DNA of 64,000 bases from an uncultured Paracoccaceae bacterium. GTDB taxonomy: Bacteria > Pseudomonadota > Alphaproteobacteria > Rhodobacterales > Rhodobacteraceae. Every line of letters starts with the position of its first letter. The first letter of the stretch is position 1. The stretch lies in assembly GCA_913060475.1 (NCBI GenBank), contig CAJXSD010000001.1, positions 173,217 to 237,216 of the forward strand. The letters are read 5' to 3'. The position numbers and the translations under genes are program-made. Below the pieces are notes generated by a model that searched no databases, was not told the origin of the DNA, and saw only the letters and a list, made by a program, of their open reading frames with translations. Shown piece by piece: positions 47,865 through 56,797 of this stretch.

Positions 47865-48410
47865 ATGATGAAAGTGTATGCTTTGTTGGCGATTTGCGGC
47901 GTGACTTTAGCGGTCTGCGGTGGCGCAAAAGGCGGAATGAAAATGGATGAATATTCCAAAATTCTGACCGCCTGCGGAAATGAATTGGGGTTGGCTTATC
48001 CTAGACGAGAATCCGCGCGATGGAACGCTGGCTCTGGATGGCTTGTTGAATATGTTGCTAACGGTCAAGTATCGGCCAAGCAAGCCAATATGGCAAATAA
48101 ATGTGCCGCTGATCGTGTAGCAGCACAAAAAGAGATATCACCCGCTGATGCGCCCAATGCAAAGCCACAATCCAGCGGTTCACCCATGATTGCGACGAAC
48201 CCGCGCCCTGTCTTGGATGGCAGTGGCAAGGTCGCGCCCGCGAAACCCGCTGCGGTCCCCGCGAGCGCACCGGCCAAAATCGAAAATACAACCGAAACCC
48301 AATCGGGATACACATCATCGCAGACCGCGCCGGTCAGCACTGGTGTGAACCCGGAATGTCCCGCAGGCGCGTCTCTGTTTATCGGGGGTGCGGGCCTGTG
48401 TCCGCAATGA
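47865..48410 (+). CDS. Putative exported protein of unknown function between sdhA and sdhB
   Basis: 181 residues that I do not recognise. The N-terminus MMKVYALLAICGVTLAVCGG looks like a signal peptide; the Cys after LAV lies where a lipobox Cys would, but the -1 residue is Val rather than Gly/Ala/Ser, so lipidation is doubtful. Residues 25-90 are mixed, 90-150 are Pro/Ala/Ser-rich and disordered-looking, and the C-terminus GVNPECPAGASLFIGGAGLCPQ has two Cys. It sits 7 bases after the sulfotransferase-like gene and 27 before sdhB. Confidence 0.7.
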   Translation: MMKVYALLAICGVTLAVCGGAKGGMKMDEYSKILTACGNELGLAYPRRESARWNAGSGWLVEYVANGQVSAKQANMANKCAADRVAAQKEISPADAPNAKPQSSGSPMIATNPRPVLDGSGKVAPAKPAAVPASAPAKIENTTETQSGYTSSQTAPVSTGVNPECPAGASLFIGGAGLCPQ

Positions 48411-48437
48411 TGTTCTTGACCAGAAAGGACCAATGAA

Positions 48438-49217
48438 ATGGTGCAACTGACCCTGCCAAAAAATTCACGGATGAAAACCGGTAAAACATGGCCCAAACCA
48501 TCGGGGGCAACGAACCTGCGTAAATTCCAGATTTATCGCTGGTCGCCTGATGATGGGGAAAACCCACGGATTGATACATATTTTGTTGATATGGATACCT
48601 GTGGTCCCATGGTTTTGGACGCCCTGATCAAAATCAAAAACGAAATTGATCCAACGTTGACATTTCGCCGGTCCTGCCGAGAAGGAATTTGCGGGTCATG
48701 CGCCATGAACATTGATGGCATTAACACGCTGGCCTGTATCTATGGCATGGATGAAATCAAGGGCGACGTCAAAATCTATCCCCTGCCACATATGCCGGTG
48801 ATCCGCGATTTGATCCCTGACCTGACGCATTTTTATGCGCAACATGCGTCCATTATGCCATGGCTGGAAACCAAAACGAACCGCCCTGCCAAGGAATGGA
48901 AACAATCCATTGAGGATCGCAAAAAACTGGACGGTCTTTATGAATGTGTGATGTGCGCATCCTGTTCAACGTCTTGCCCATCCTACTGGTGGAATGGCGA
49001 TCGGTATCTTGGGCCAGCCGCGTTGCTGCATGCTTATCGCTGGATCATCGACAGCCGGGATGAGGCCACCGGCGAACGTTTGGACCAGCTAGAAGATCCG
49101 TTCAAACTGTATCGTTGCCACACAATCATGAACTGCGCCAAAACCTGCCCCAAGGGGTTGAACCCCGCCAAGGCAATCGCCGAGGTCAAAAAAATGATGG
49201 TGGAACGCGCGGTATAA
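48438..49217 (+). CDS. sdhB: Succinate dehydrogenase iron-sulfur subunit SdhB
   Basis: Carries the three Fe-S clusters linking FAD to quinone. 259 residues: [2Fe-2S] [16 protein letters not shown]...C, then [17 protein letters not shown] and [17 protein letters not shown] for the [4Fe-4S] and [3Fe-4S] clusters. GAAAGGACC precedes the ATG. A strong terminator ends the operon 23 bases later. Confidence 0.97.
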   Translation: MVQLTLPKNSRMKTGKTWPKPSGATNLRKFQIYRWSPDDGENPRIDTYFVDMDTCGPMVLDALIKIKNEIDPTLTFRRSCREGICGSCAMNIDGINTLACIYGMDEIKGDVKIYPLPHMPVIRDLIPDLTHFYAQHASIMPWLETKTNRPAKEWKQSIEDRKKLDGLYECVMCASCSTSCPSYWWNGDRYLGPAALLHAYRWIIDSRDEATGERLDQLEDPFKLYRCHTIMNCAKTCPKGLNPAKAIAEVKKMMVERAV

Positions 49218-49239
49218 CCGTTTGATATTTCAATACCCC

Positions 49240-49266
49240 AAAACGCGGCCCTGTTTGCCGCGTTTT
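49240..49266 (+). terminator. Intrinsic terminator of the sdh operon
   Basis: AAAACGCGGC (49240-49249) pairs with GCCGCGTTTT (49257-49266), 7-base loop, then GTCGTTT. Confidence 0.88.
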
Positions 49267-49287
49267 GTCGTTTAGGGATTTGCACAC

Positions 49288-49494
49288 ATGATTGTTGTGA
49301 TCGGCTTGATCATTGCCTTTGTTTTGGTGGTGATTTTTTCGAACCGTGCCACACGGCAATGTCGGTGGCGGCGCAATGCGGCGCTGGATCAGGACGGATT
49401 TTATTGGCATTGTTTGCAATGTGGCGCTAGCGTGATGACAGACACCAAAGAGGCACCTAAATTGTGCCATGATCCACAGCAGAATAAAACATAG
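49288..49494 (+). CDS. Small membrane-anchored Cys-containing protein
   Basis: 68 residues: one N-terminal helix (VIGLIIAFVLVVIFSN), a basic RATRQCRWRRN stretch and a zinc-ribbon-like WHCLQCGA ... LCHD. Similar short proteins occur widely in Rhodobacterales, without known function. It begins 22 bases after the sdh terminator and ends 9 bases before the DUF1989 gene, with which it may be co-transcribed. Confidence 0.72.
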   Translation: MIVVIGLIIAFVLVVIFSNRATRQCRWRRNAALDQDGFYWHCLQCGASVMTDTKEAPKLCHDPQQNKT

Positions 49495-49503
49495 GATACC
49501 CCC

Positions 49504-50346
49504 ATGTCAGAACCCGCAGACGCCCAAGCCCGCCGCGATGTGCCACCGGTCATCTGTTATCCCAATGATACATTGCCCACGGTCGATTTGGGGCGGCTAC
49601 GTGCGGCGCGGGACGCGGCGGAACATGTTGAAACGGTGATCGTTCCGGCCCGTGATGCAGCCTGTTTTACCGCCAAGGCGGGGCAGTTTTTCCGCATCAC
49701 CTGCGTGGATGGCCCACAGGTGGGGGATCTGAACCTATGGAATGCACATGACCTGTCAGAACGGTTTTATTCGGGAAAAACACGGGCGTTACATGGCACG
49801 CATCTGACCACTGGCGAACGCATGTGGTCATCTTTTCCCCATTTGCGGCCCATGGCGACGATCGTGAACGATACGCTGGATTGGTATGTCCAGGACCAGT
49901 TTGGCGGATCGGTGCATGATGTGATTGGCACGCGCTGCGATCCCTATACCGGCAATCTGCTCTCTGGGACCCAGTATCACTATTGCTGTCATTCGAACCT
50001 GACCCGTGCCTTGGCCGATCATTTAGGGGTCGATTTGGCGCAGGCGGAACCACATGTGCATGATGTGCTAAACGTGTTTATGTGTACTGGTTTTACCCGC
50101 GATACCGGCCAATATTTCATGAAGGCCAGCCCGGTACGCCCCAATGATTATTTGGAATTTTTCGCTGAAATAGACCTGGTTGGTGCATTGTCAGCCTGCC
50201 CAGGCGGCGATTGTTCGTCCCAGCACAGCAGCGATGTCGCCGCCTGTTACCCGTTGCGGATCGATGTTTATGCCCCACCAAAACAGGCACTGGCTGGGTG
50301 GCAGCCGCCTGCGCGAAACGGATATGATCAAACGCACGGGCGCTAG
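49504..50346 (+). CDS. DUF1989 / urea carboxylase-associated family protein
   Basis: 280 residues of the DUF1989 family: VIVPARDAACFTAKAGQFFRITCVDGPQVGDLNLWNAHDLSERFYSGKTRALHGTHLTTGERMWS, and Cys/His-rich TQYHYCCHSNL. Members often accompany urea carboxylase or amine catabolism genes, none of which is here; the reaction is not established for this protein. It ends 41 bases before the convergent deoD. Confidence 0.85.
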   Translation: MSEPADAQARRDVPPVICYPNDTLPTVDLGRLRAARDAAEHVETVIVPARDAACFTAKAGQFFRITCVDGPQVGDLNLWNAHDLSERFYSGKTRALHGTHLTTGERMWSSFPHLRPMATIVNDTLDWYVQDQFGGSVHDVIGTRCDPYTGNLLSGTQYHYCCHSNLTRALADHLGVDLAQAEPHVHDVLNVFMCTGFTRDTGQYFMKASPVRPNDYLEFFAEIDLVGALSACPGGDCSSQHSSDVAACYPLRIDVYAPPKQALAGWQPPARNGYDQTHGR

Positions 50347-50387
50347 GGTATCGTTCTAACGCCCGCGAATCTGGATTTGCTTTCTGA

Positions 50388-51092
50388 TTAATCAAAGGCC
50401 GCGGCCAGAGCGATTTCCACCATGTCGCCAAAGCTGCGTTCGCGGTCCTCTGCGGGCAGGGCTTCGTGGGTTAACAAGTGATCAGAAACCGTACAGATCG
50501 CCAGCGCCCGTGCGCCGTGGCGTGCGGCGACCAGATATAATTCGGCGGCCTCCATCTCGACCCCTAAGATGCCATGGCGTGTCATGATTTCCGTCAAATC
50601 GGGGCGTTCGTCGTAAAACACATCTGACGAATAAATGCCGCCGACATGGGTGGCCACGTCACGGGTCCGCGATGCCGCCACGGCACGTTCCAATAGGCCA
50701 AAATCAGCACAGGGGGCAAAGTTCAATTCCCGCATAATGCCGCGCGATGGGGTGGACATGGTGGTCGCTGTCATTGCGATGACCACATCGCGCACATTCA
50801 CATGATGTTGCATCGCTCCGCATGATCCGATGCGGATCAGCGTTTTTGCACCGTATTGTGCGATCAATTCATTGGCATAGATCGACAGGCTGGGCATGCC
50901 CATGCCAGATCCGTGGATGGTCACTCGGTTGCCGCGATATTCACCGGTATAGCCAAACATACCGCGGACTTCGTTCACCAAAACGGGGTTGGTTAGAAAA
51001 TTTTCTGCGGCCCATTTCGCACGACGGGGATCGCCTGGCATCAGAACGGTTTCGGCGATATCGCCGGGTTTTGCATTGATATGTGGTGTCAT
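50388..51092 (-). CDS. deoD: Purine-nucleoside phosphorylase (DeoD type)
   Basis: Phosphorolysis of purine (deoxy)nucleosides in salvage. 234 residues: [33 protein letters not shown] (phosphate site with GDPRR), [20 protein letters not shown] (ribose site) and the catalytic Asp in [10 protein letters not shown]. It is downstream of the GNAT gene (9 bases) on the same strand, probably co-transcribed. Confidence 0.95.
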   Translation of the reverse strand: MTPHINAKPGDIAETVLMPGDPRRAKWAAENFLTNPVLVNEVRGMFGYTGEYRGNRVTIHGSGMGMPSLSIYANELIAQYGAKTLIRIGSCGAMQHHVNVRDVVIAMTATTMSTPSRGIMRELNFAPCADFGLLERAVAASRTRDVATHVGGIYSSDVFYDERPDLTEIMTRHGILGVEMEAAELYLVAARHGARALAICTVSDHLLTHEALPAEDRERSFGDMVEIALAAAFD

Positions 51093-51101
51093 GTCGGACC
51101 T

Positions 51102-51551
51102 TTAGCGTTGGTATTTTATAAAAGGAGTTTGTGTTGCTATACGGTCATATAACAGACGCGCTGGTTTATTGAAATCCTGCGTCAGCCAATAAACCGACGG
51201 GGTCCCGTTATTGTCCGCAACGTCATATACCGATTGGATCAAGGCGCGGCCGACCCCCATCCCCCGCGTTTTGGGCGCGGTGAACAGATCCTGTAGATAA
51301 CAGACATTTTCAATGCGCCAATTGTGGGGGTGATAGATGAAATGGACCAGGCCCACCAAAGTGCCCGCCTGATCCGCAATATGGGCGTTTTGTGCTGGGT
51401 TGTCAGGGTCGATCAGGCGTTCAAATGTGGTGTCATAGACGGCCTGTGGGACGCTAGATTGGTAAAATTCCAAATATTGTCGCCACAGGTCACACCATTG
51501 GTCGAAATCTGTCGCAGCCAATGGGCGAATTGTTGGGATTAAATGGCGCAT
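51102..51551 (-). CDS. GNAT family N-acetyltransferase
   Basis: 149 residues with the GNAT fold: LVGLVHFIYHP (motif D), YLQDLFTAPKTRGMGVGRALIQSVYDVADNNG with the acetyl-CoA loop RGMGVGRAL, and WLTQDFNKPARLLYDRIATQTPFIKYQR at the end. The amine substrate cannot be predicted. It is divergent from the VOC gene by 64 bases. Confidence 0.88.
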   Translation of the reverse strand: MRHLIPTIRPLAATDFDQWCDLWRQYLEFYQSSVPQAVYDTTFERLIDPDNPAQNAHIADQAGTLVGLVHFIYHPHNWRIENVCYLQDLFTAPKTRGMGVGRALIQSVYDVADNNGTPSVYWLTQDFNKPARLLYDRIATQTPFIKYQR

Positions 51552-51615
51552 TTAACAATACCTTTTCGTCTTACGCTAGGCTAACCTGTGGAGGGTGACA
51601 AGAGGGAAGGTATAA

Positions 51616-52005
51616 ATGGTACAATTTGGATATTGCATAATTTATGTGCCAGACGTGGCGCAAAGTTTGGCATTTTTTGAAAAGAGTTTTGGATTAAAGC
51701 GGCGGTTTTTGCACGAAGGCGGAGATTACGGCGAGTTGGACACAGGGGCCACGGTTTTGGCCATGGCCAGCCATGATTTGGGGGCACAAAATTTGGCGGA
51801 TGGATATTTGCGTGCTGATCAGGCGGATCGGCCATTGGGGTTTGAGGTAGCGTTATGCGATCCTGATGTGGCAGGGATGCATCAGGCTGCCATTCATTAC
51901 GGTGCGGTCGAAATCAGTGCGCCCGAGACAAAGCCCTGGGGTCAGATGGTGTCCTATGTGCGCACACCCTGTGGCATCTTGTTGGAATTGTGTTCACCGA
52001 TGTAG
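51616..52005 (+). CDS. VOC (glyoxalase/bleomycin resistance) family protein
   Basis: 129 residues with two VOC half-domains: FGYCIIYVPDVAQSLAFFEKSFGLKRRFLHEGGDYGELDTGATVLAMA and AAIHYGAVEISAPETKPWGQMVSYVRTPCGILLELCSP. The metal-site Glu near the end (LLELCSP) is present. It could be a small dioxygenase, a glyoxalase or a binding protein; unresolved. It is followed by a strong terminator. Confidence 0.87.
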   Translation: MVQFGYCIIYVPDVAQSLAFFEKSFGLKRRFLHEGGDYGELDTGATVLAMASHDLGAQNLADGYLRADQADRPLGFEVALCDPDVAGMHQAAIHYGAVEISAPETKPWGQMVSYVRTPCGILLELCSPM

Positions 52006-52006
52006 A

Positions 52007-52030
52007 AAACGCGCCCCTTGGGGCGCGTTT
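52007..52030. terminator. Bidirectional terminator between the VOC gene and ecm
   Basis: AAACGCGCCCC (52007-52017), loop TT, GGGGCGCGTTT (52020-52030): 11 perfect base pairs, with T-runs on both strands. It lies between convergent stops at 52005 and 52064. A degenerate copy of the dispersed GGATATTT repeat (52035-52055) follows. Confidence 0.9.
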
Positions 52031-52063
52031 GATTGAGTATTTGGGCAAAAATGAAAGCAGCCG

Positions 52064-54031
52064 TTATTGTGCGGCGATCGGCGTTGGCGTCGCCAGCGTT
52101 ACAATGTCGCGCATGATTGTGTTTAGTTCAAAATCCTTGGGGGTGTAGACGCGGGCCACGCCCATGGCGCGCAAGCGTTTGGCATCGTCGTCAGGGATGA
52201 TGCCGCCAACGATCAATGGGATATGGTCCAGATCGTTTGATTTCAGTTTTTCCAAGACCTCTTGGACCAGTGGCAGGTGGCTGCCTGATAAGATCGACAG
52301 GCCAATGACATGGGGGTTGTTTTCTTTGGCCGATGCGATGATTTGATCGGGGGTCAGGCGGATGCCGTCATAGGTCATATCCATCCCGCAGTCGCGCGCA
52401 CGGAAAGCGATTTGTTCTGCGCCGTTTGAATGGCCATCAAGACCGGGTTTACCCATCAGGAACGACAGGCGGCGGCCCAGTTGTTTGCTGACCATATCCA
52501 CCGCGTCGCGAATGTCATCAAGCCCTTGGGTTTTGTTCGAAGGGTTGCGCGAAACACCCGTTGGCCCACGGTATTCACCATGGATTTCACGCATCACGGC
52601 GGCCCATTCGCCCGTTGTCACGCCTGCCTTGGCCGCAACGATGGACGGGGGCATGATGTTGTCGCCATTTTGGGCCGCTTGGCGCAGATCGGCCAGGGCC
52701 TGTTGTACCGCATTGTTATCACGTGTGGCGCGCCAGTCGTTGAGGCGGTTGATCTGATCCTGTTCGACCGCTGGATCCACGACCATGATGCCGCCATCCC
52801 CCGATGTCAGTGGGGACGCTTCGCCATTGGTGAATTTGTTGACACCCACCACAATGGTTTCATTCCGTTCAATTTTGTTCAGACGTTCGGCGTTGCTGTC
52901 GACTAGACGCGATTTCATATAATCGATAGACTGGATGGCACCGCCCATGCCAGAAAGCGTATCTAATTCGTGACGGGCGGCGGTTTTTAGGGCTTCGACC
53001 TTGGCGTCGACCGCGGGGTTTTGATCAAAGAGATCGTCAAATTCCAGTAGGTCGGTTTCATAGGCCATGATTTGTTGCATCCGCATGGACCACTGTTGAT
53101 CCCAGGGGCGGGGTAGGCCCAGTGCTTCGTTCCAGGCGGGCAGCTGCACGGCGCGTGCGCGTGCTTTCTTGGACAGGGTGACGGCCAGCATTTCGATCAG
53201 GATGCGATAGACGTTGTTTTCGGGTTGTTGTTCGGTCAGGCCAAGGCTGTTGACCTGAACCCCATAGCGAAACCTGCGATATTTTGGGTCGCTGACGCCA
53301 TAGCGGGTTTCTAGGATTTCATCCCATAGATCCACGAATGCACGCATTTTACACATTTCGGTGACAAATCGTATGCCGGCGTTTACGAAAAATGAAATGC
53401 GTCCGCACAGGGCGGGGAAATCATCCGCGGCCACGCGCGGTTTTAATTCGTCTAGAACGGCGATTGCGGTGGCCAGGGCATAGGCCAATTCCTGTTCTGG
53501 TGTGGCACCGGCCTCTTGCAGGTGATAGGAACAGACATTCATCGGGTTCCATTTGGGCACATTGTTATAGCAGTATTCGGCCACATCCCCGATCAATTTT
53601 AAGGACGGCTGGGGTGGGCAGATATAGGTGCCGCGGCTGAGGTATTCCTTGATCAGGTCGTTTTGAACCGTGCCCTGCAGTTTGGCAACATCTGCGCCCT
53701 GTTCTTGGGCCACGGCGATATACAGCGACAACAGCCATGGGGCCGTGGCATTGATCGTCATGGATGTATTCATCTGTTCCAAGGGGATCTGATCGAACAG
53801 GGTGCGCATGTCGCCCAGATGACAGACAGGGACGCCCACTTTGCCCACTTCGCCGCGTGACAGAACATGATCGCTGTCATAGCCGGTCTGTGTGGGCAGA
53901 TCGAAAGCCACGGACAGACCCGTTTGTCCCTTGGACAGGTTGGATCGGTACAGCGCATTTGATGCCGCTGCGGTCGAGTGGCCGGCATAGGTGCGGATAA
54001 GCCAAGGTCTATCTTTGGGTGTCTCAGACAT
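52064..54031 (-). CDS. ecm: Ethylmalonyl-CoA mutase
   Basis: Adenosylcobalamin-dependent conversion of (2R)-ethylmalonyl-CoA to (2S)-methylsuccinyl-CoA. 655 residues: MSETPKDRPWLIRTYAGHSTAAASNALYRSNLSKGQTGLSVAFDLPTQTGYDSD for the catalytic barrel, and a C-terminal B12 domain with DGHSNG (DxHxxG base-off motif) in FLMGKPGLDGHSNGAEQIA. It matches the Ecm subtype by neighbourhood (divergent ccr) and length rather than methylmalonyl-CoA mutase. The start is ATG 54031; the open frame to 54181 is promoter DNA. Confidence 0.92.
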   Translation of the reverse strand: MSETPKDRPWLIRTYAGHSTAAASNALYRSNLSKGQTGLSVAFDLPTQTGYDSDHVLSRGEVGKVGVPVCHLGDMRTLFDQIPLEQMNTSMTINATAPWLLSLYIAVAQEQGADVAKLQGTVQNDLIKEYLSRGTYICPPQPSLKLIGDVAEYCYNNVPKWNPMNVCSYHLQEAGATPEQELAYALATAIAVLDELKPRVAADDFPALCGRISFFVNAGIRFVTEMCKMRAFVDLWDEILETRYGVSDPKYRRFRYGVQVNSLGLTEQQPENNVYRILIEMLAVTLSKKARARAVQLPAWNEALGLPRPWDQQWSMRMQQIMAYETDLLEFDDLFDQNPAVDAKVEALKTAARHELDTLSGMGGAIQSIDYMKSRLVDSNAERLNKIERNETIVVGVNKFTNGEASPLTSGDGGIMVVDPAVEQDQINRLNDWRATRDNNAVQQALADLRQAAQNGDNIMPPSIVAAKAGVTTGEWAAVMREIHGEYRGPTGVSRNPSNKTQGLDDIRDAVDMVSKQLGRRLSFLMGKPGLDGHSNGAEQIAFRARDCGMDMTYDGIRLTPDQIIASAKENNPHVIGLSILSGSHLPLVQEVLEKLKSNDLDHIPLIVGGIIPDDDAKRLRAMGVARVYTPKDFELNTIMRDIVTLATPTPIAAQ

Positions 54032-54329
54032 GGTGCCCCCATTTGGTAATAAAATTTCACTTAAACCTAGATACTTGAAATAATGTAAGGATGTCAATTC
54101 GCTGCGTTGCGGCAGATGTATTGACGGTAATTTTGTTTGTTGCGTAGTGTAGCGCATGGATATTTCGATATAAATTACCAAAATTTAGGGCAATTTATGA
54201 AATTTCTGCAATCGCTCGGTTATAAAATTACAAAAAATGTTCCAAATGGGTTGCAATATTTCGTCACAAATATATCAATGGGGTGAGCGCGATTCTGCAT
54301 CGCGGCAATTTTAAGCACGGAGAAGGACA
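54032..54329. promoter_or_regulatory. AT-rich divergent promoter region of ecm and ccr
   Basis: A 298-base gap between the two divergent ethylmalonyl-CoA pathway genes, much richer in A+T than flanking genes. It contains an AT-only inverted repeat TAAATT-N5-AATTTA (54171-54187) and several TGCAAT-like words, but no GTGATCAC site, no cobalamin riboswitch and no T-run hairpin that I can see. GGAGAAGGA ends it before the ccr ATG. Confidence 0.5.
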
Positions 54330-55613
54330 ATGGCTTTGGACGCTAATTCAAACATCGCAGCCTATGATGCACCGGAAAAAGACCTGTATGAGATCGGTGA
54401 AATGCCACCCCTAGGGCATGTGCCTGCACAGATGTATGCATGGGCCATTCGCCGTGAACGCCATGGCGAACCCGATAAATCGTTTCAGGTTGAGGTGGTC
54501 GAGACACCCACGTTGGACAGTCATGATGTGTTGGTCCTGGTCATGGCTGCAGGCGTGAATTACAACGGCATTTGGGCCGGTTTGGGCGTTCCGATCAGCC
54601 CGTTTGACGGCCACGGTGCAGATTATCATATCGCGGGTTCGGATGCATCCGGGATCGTTTGGGCCGTAGGTGACAAGGTGCGCAATTGGAAAGTGGGCGA
54701 CGAGGTTGTAATCCATTGTAACCAGGACGATGGCGACGACGAAGAATGTAACGGCGGCGATCCGATGTTTTCGACCAGTCAGCGGATTTGGGGCTATGAG
54801 ACGCCCGATGGGTCATTTGCGCAATTCACACGTGTGCAGGCGCAGCAATTGATGCCACGACCCAAACATCTGACATGGGAAGAAAGTGCCTGTTACACTC
54901 TGACATTGGCCACCGCCTATCGCATGTTGTTTGGGCATCATCCCCATGAATTGAAACCTGGTCAAAATGTATTGGTCTGGGGCGCGTCGGGCGGTTTGGG
55001 AACCTATGCCATTCAGCTGATCAACGCGGCCGGTGCCAACGCCATTGCCGTTATTTCAGACGAAGACAAACGTGATTTCGTCATGGGTCTGGGGGCCAAA
55101 GGCGTGATCAACCGCAAAGATTTCAACTGTTGGGGCCAATTGCCCGCCGTCGGATCGCCCGAATATGCCGAATGGTTCAAAGAGGTACGTAAATTCGGCA
55201 AGGCGATTTGGGAATTCACCGGCAAGGGCAACAACGTTGATATCGTGTTCGAACACCCCGGCGAAGCCACGTTCCCAGTATCAACATTCGTCTGTAAAAA
55301 AGGCGGCATGGTTGTGATTTGTGCGGGCACCTCTGGTTTTAACTGTACCTTTGACGTGCGCTATATGTGGATGCACCAAAAACGTTTGCAGGGCTCGCAC
55401 TTTGCCCATCTGAAACAGGCGGCCGCGGCGAATAAATTGATGATTGAACGCCGTTTGGACCCATGCATGTCCGAGGTTTTCCCATGGGAAGAAATCCCTG
55501 CGGCGCATTTGAAAATGCTGCGTAACGAACATAAACCCGGCAATATGGCTGTTCTGGTTCAGGCACCGACAACGGGTCTGCGGACCTTTGAAGATGCATT
55601 AGACGCGCGTTAA
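54330..55613 (+). CDS. ccr: Crotonyl-CoA carboxylase/reductase
   Basis: NADPH-dependent reductive carboxylation of crotonyl-CoA to ethylmalonyl-CoA, the key step of the ethylmalonyl-CoA pathway. 427 residues of the MDR superfamily: VLVLVMAAGVNYNGIWAGLG with the CO2-pocket Asn, the nucleotide motif VLVWGASGGLGTYAIQLINAAG, and the long CCR-specific insert (HCNQDDGDDEECNGGDPMFSTSQRIWGYET). GGAGAAGGA precedes the ATG. It ends with its own terminator. Confidence 0.96.
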   Translation: MALDANSNIAAYDAPEKDLYEIGEMPPLGHVPAQMYAWAIRRERHGEPDKSFQVEVVETPTLDSHDVLVLVMAAGVNYNGIWAGLGVPISPFDGHGADYHIAGSDASGIVWAVGDKVRNWKVGDEVVIHCNQDDGDDEECNGGDPMFSTSQRIWGYETPDGSFAQFTRVQAQQLMPRPKHLTWEESACYTLTLATAYRMLFGHHPHELKPGQNVLVWGASGGLGTYAIQLINAAGANAIAVISDEDKRDFVMGLGAKGVINRKDFNCWGQLPAVGSPEYAEWFKEVRKFGKAIWEFTGKGNNVDIVFEHPGEATFPVSTFVCKKGGMVVICAGTSGFNCTFDVRYMWMHQKRLQGSHFAHLKQAAAANKLMIERRLDPCMSEVFPWEEIPAAHLKMLRNEHKPGNMAVLVQAPTTGLRTFEDALDAR

Positions 55614-55639
55614 TCCGTTCTGGAACACCCATTAGAATC

Positions 55640-55675
55640 AAGGGCCGCGAATCGTTCATATGATTTGCGGCCCTT
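55640..55675 (+). terminator. Intrinsic terminator of ccr
   Basis: AAGGGCCGCGAATC (55640-55653) pairs with GATTTGCGGCCCTT (55662-55675), 14 bp with one G-U, loop GTTCATAT, then TTCGC. A second small hairpin CGCATTT-GA-AAATGCG (55677-55692) follows directly and may be a back-up. Confidence 0.85.
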
Positions 55676-55828
55676 TCGCATTTGAAAATGCGGCGTTTTG
55701 CATATCAATACCTTAGATTTTCCCTGACCCGCCATTTATGGGGGGTTGAAAAAAGCGAATATCATTAAGCAGTTAATTCGCGCTAAGATTGTGTTAACCA
55801 AATATTAACCATTATTAATGAGACTGAA

Positions 55829-56047
55829 ATGAAACATGAATGGATTTTGGACGTTTTGACCGATCTGCGCAGTTTCGCCAAAAACAACGATCTGTTGACT
55901 TTGGCGGCCCAGCTAGAAGATACGCAGCTGGTGGCAGCAATTGAAATCGCGTCCTATAGCGAAAGCTTTGGTTATGACGCGACAGCACAAGACCCTGCAC
56001 ATCAATGCGATATTGTCGCAGATCGATCAGGCAAGCGGGTTATCTGA
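55829..56047 (+). CDS. Small conserved ORF upstream of luxR
   Basis: 72 residues (MKHEWILDVLTDLRSFAKNNDLLTLAAQLEDTQLVAAIEIAS...), resembling the short proteins that precede luxR in several roseobacters. Its 3' third overlaps the luxR start by 74 bases in another frame, so translation of the two is probably coupled. AGACTGAA before the ATG is a weak ribosome-binding site. Function unknown; the conserved N-terminal half is a likely helical module. Confidence 0.65.
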   Translation: MKHEWILDVLTDLRSFAKNNDLLTLAAQLEDTQLVAAIEIASYSESFGYDATAQDPAHQCDIVADRSGKRVI

Positions 56048-56702
56048 TCTACAGCCATTGATCGAGGATCTGCGTGACAAAATTGGCGTGGATCATATGG
56101 TTTACCATTGGGTTAATTCCAAGGGGGCCAGTTTAGGGGTGGGAACCTATAGCGATATTTGGCGCAATCGTTATTTGGACCTGGGATATGTGCGCGTTGA
56201 TCCGGTTGTTCTGGGGTGTTCACAACAGATGCATCCGGCCGATTGGAAAACCCTTGATTGGTCCAGCAAAGCGGCACGGGCGTTTTTACAAGACGCGCTG
56301 GAACACGGGGTTGGGAACCAGGGACTGTCTGTCCCAATTCGGGGCCCACTGGGGCAATACGGGCTGTTTACCGTAAATCACCGGTGCTCTGACGATGAAT
56401 GGGCGGATTTTATCGAAACCCATCGCGCGGATTTAATTGTCCTCAGCCATATTTTGAACACCAAGGTGATCGCGCTTGAGGGCGAGGCCAAGACACAATC
56501 GCGTACCGCATTATCCCCCCGTGAAACGGAATCCCTGACCCTTTTGGCGATTGGGTATAGCCGCGCACAAGTGGCGCAAACCATGCAAATTTCGGAACAT
56601 ACCCTGCGCGCCTATATCGAAAGCGCGCGGTTGAAATTGGGGGCATCCAATACCATCCATGCGATTGCATCGGCCCTGACACAAGGGATCATTTTAATTT
56701 AA
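55974..56702 (+). CDS. LuxR-family quorum-sensing regulator
   Basis: 242 residues from the preferred start. N-terminal acyl-homoserine-lactone binding domain with the conserved aromatic/Asp set: HMVYHWVNSKG, NRYLDLGYVRVDPVVLG and HPADWKTLDW, then GNQGLSVPIRG. C-terminal LuxR helix-turn-helix from about 180: LSPRETESLTLLAIGYSRAQVAQTMQISEHTLRAYIESARLKLGA. The start at 55974 rather than 55941 leaves the domain complete. It overlaps the small upstream ORF and is followed 95 bases later by a luxI homologue. I see no canonical CTG-N10-CAG lux box in that gap. Confidence 0.9.
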   Translation: MTRQHKTLHINAILSQIDQASGLSDLQPLIEDLRDKIGVDHMVYHWVNSKGASLGVGTYSDIWRNRYLDLGYVRVDPVVLGCSQQMHPADWKTLDWSSKAARAFLQDALEHGVGNQGLSVPIRGPLGQYGLFTVNHRCSDDEWADFIETHRADLIVLSHILNTKVIALEGEAKTQSRTALSPRETESLTLLAIGYSRAQVAQTMQISEHTLRAYIESARLKLGASNTIHAIASALTQGIILI

Positions 56703-56797
56703 ATGCAATGTAAATAGGGCGTTGCCGTTTAGAATTCTTAATTCCTCTTGGCCTAGCCTTGGCTCTGCGACTGTCAGAACCAGAAGGGCCAAGGACA

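Noticed and set aside
54032..54329. Cobalamin riboswitch ahead of the B12-dependent mutase ecm
   Set aside because: No recognisable B12-box or long structured leader; the gap is AT-rich and shared with divergent ccr.
56703..56797. lux box before luxI
   Set aside because: CTG and CAG words occur, but only at spacings of 7 or 13, not the 10 of the consensus.
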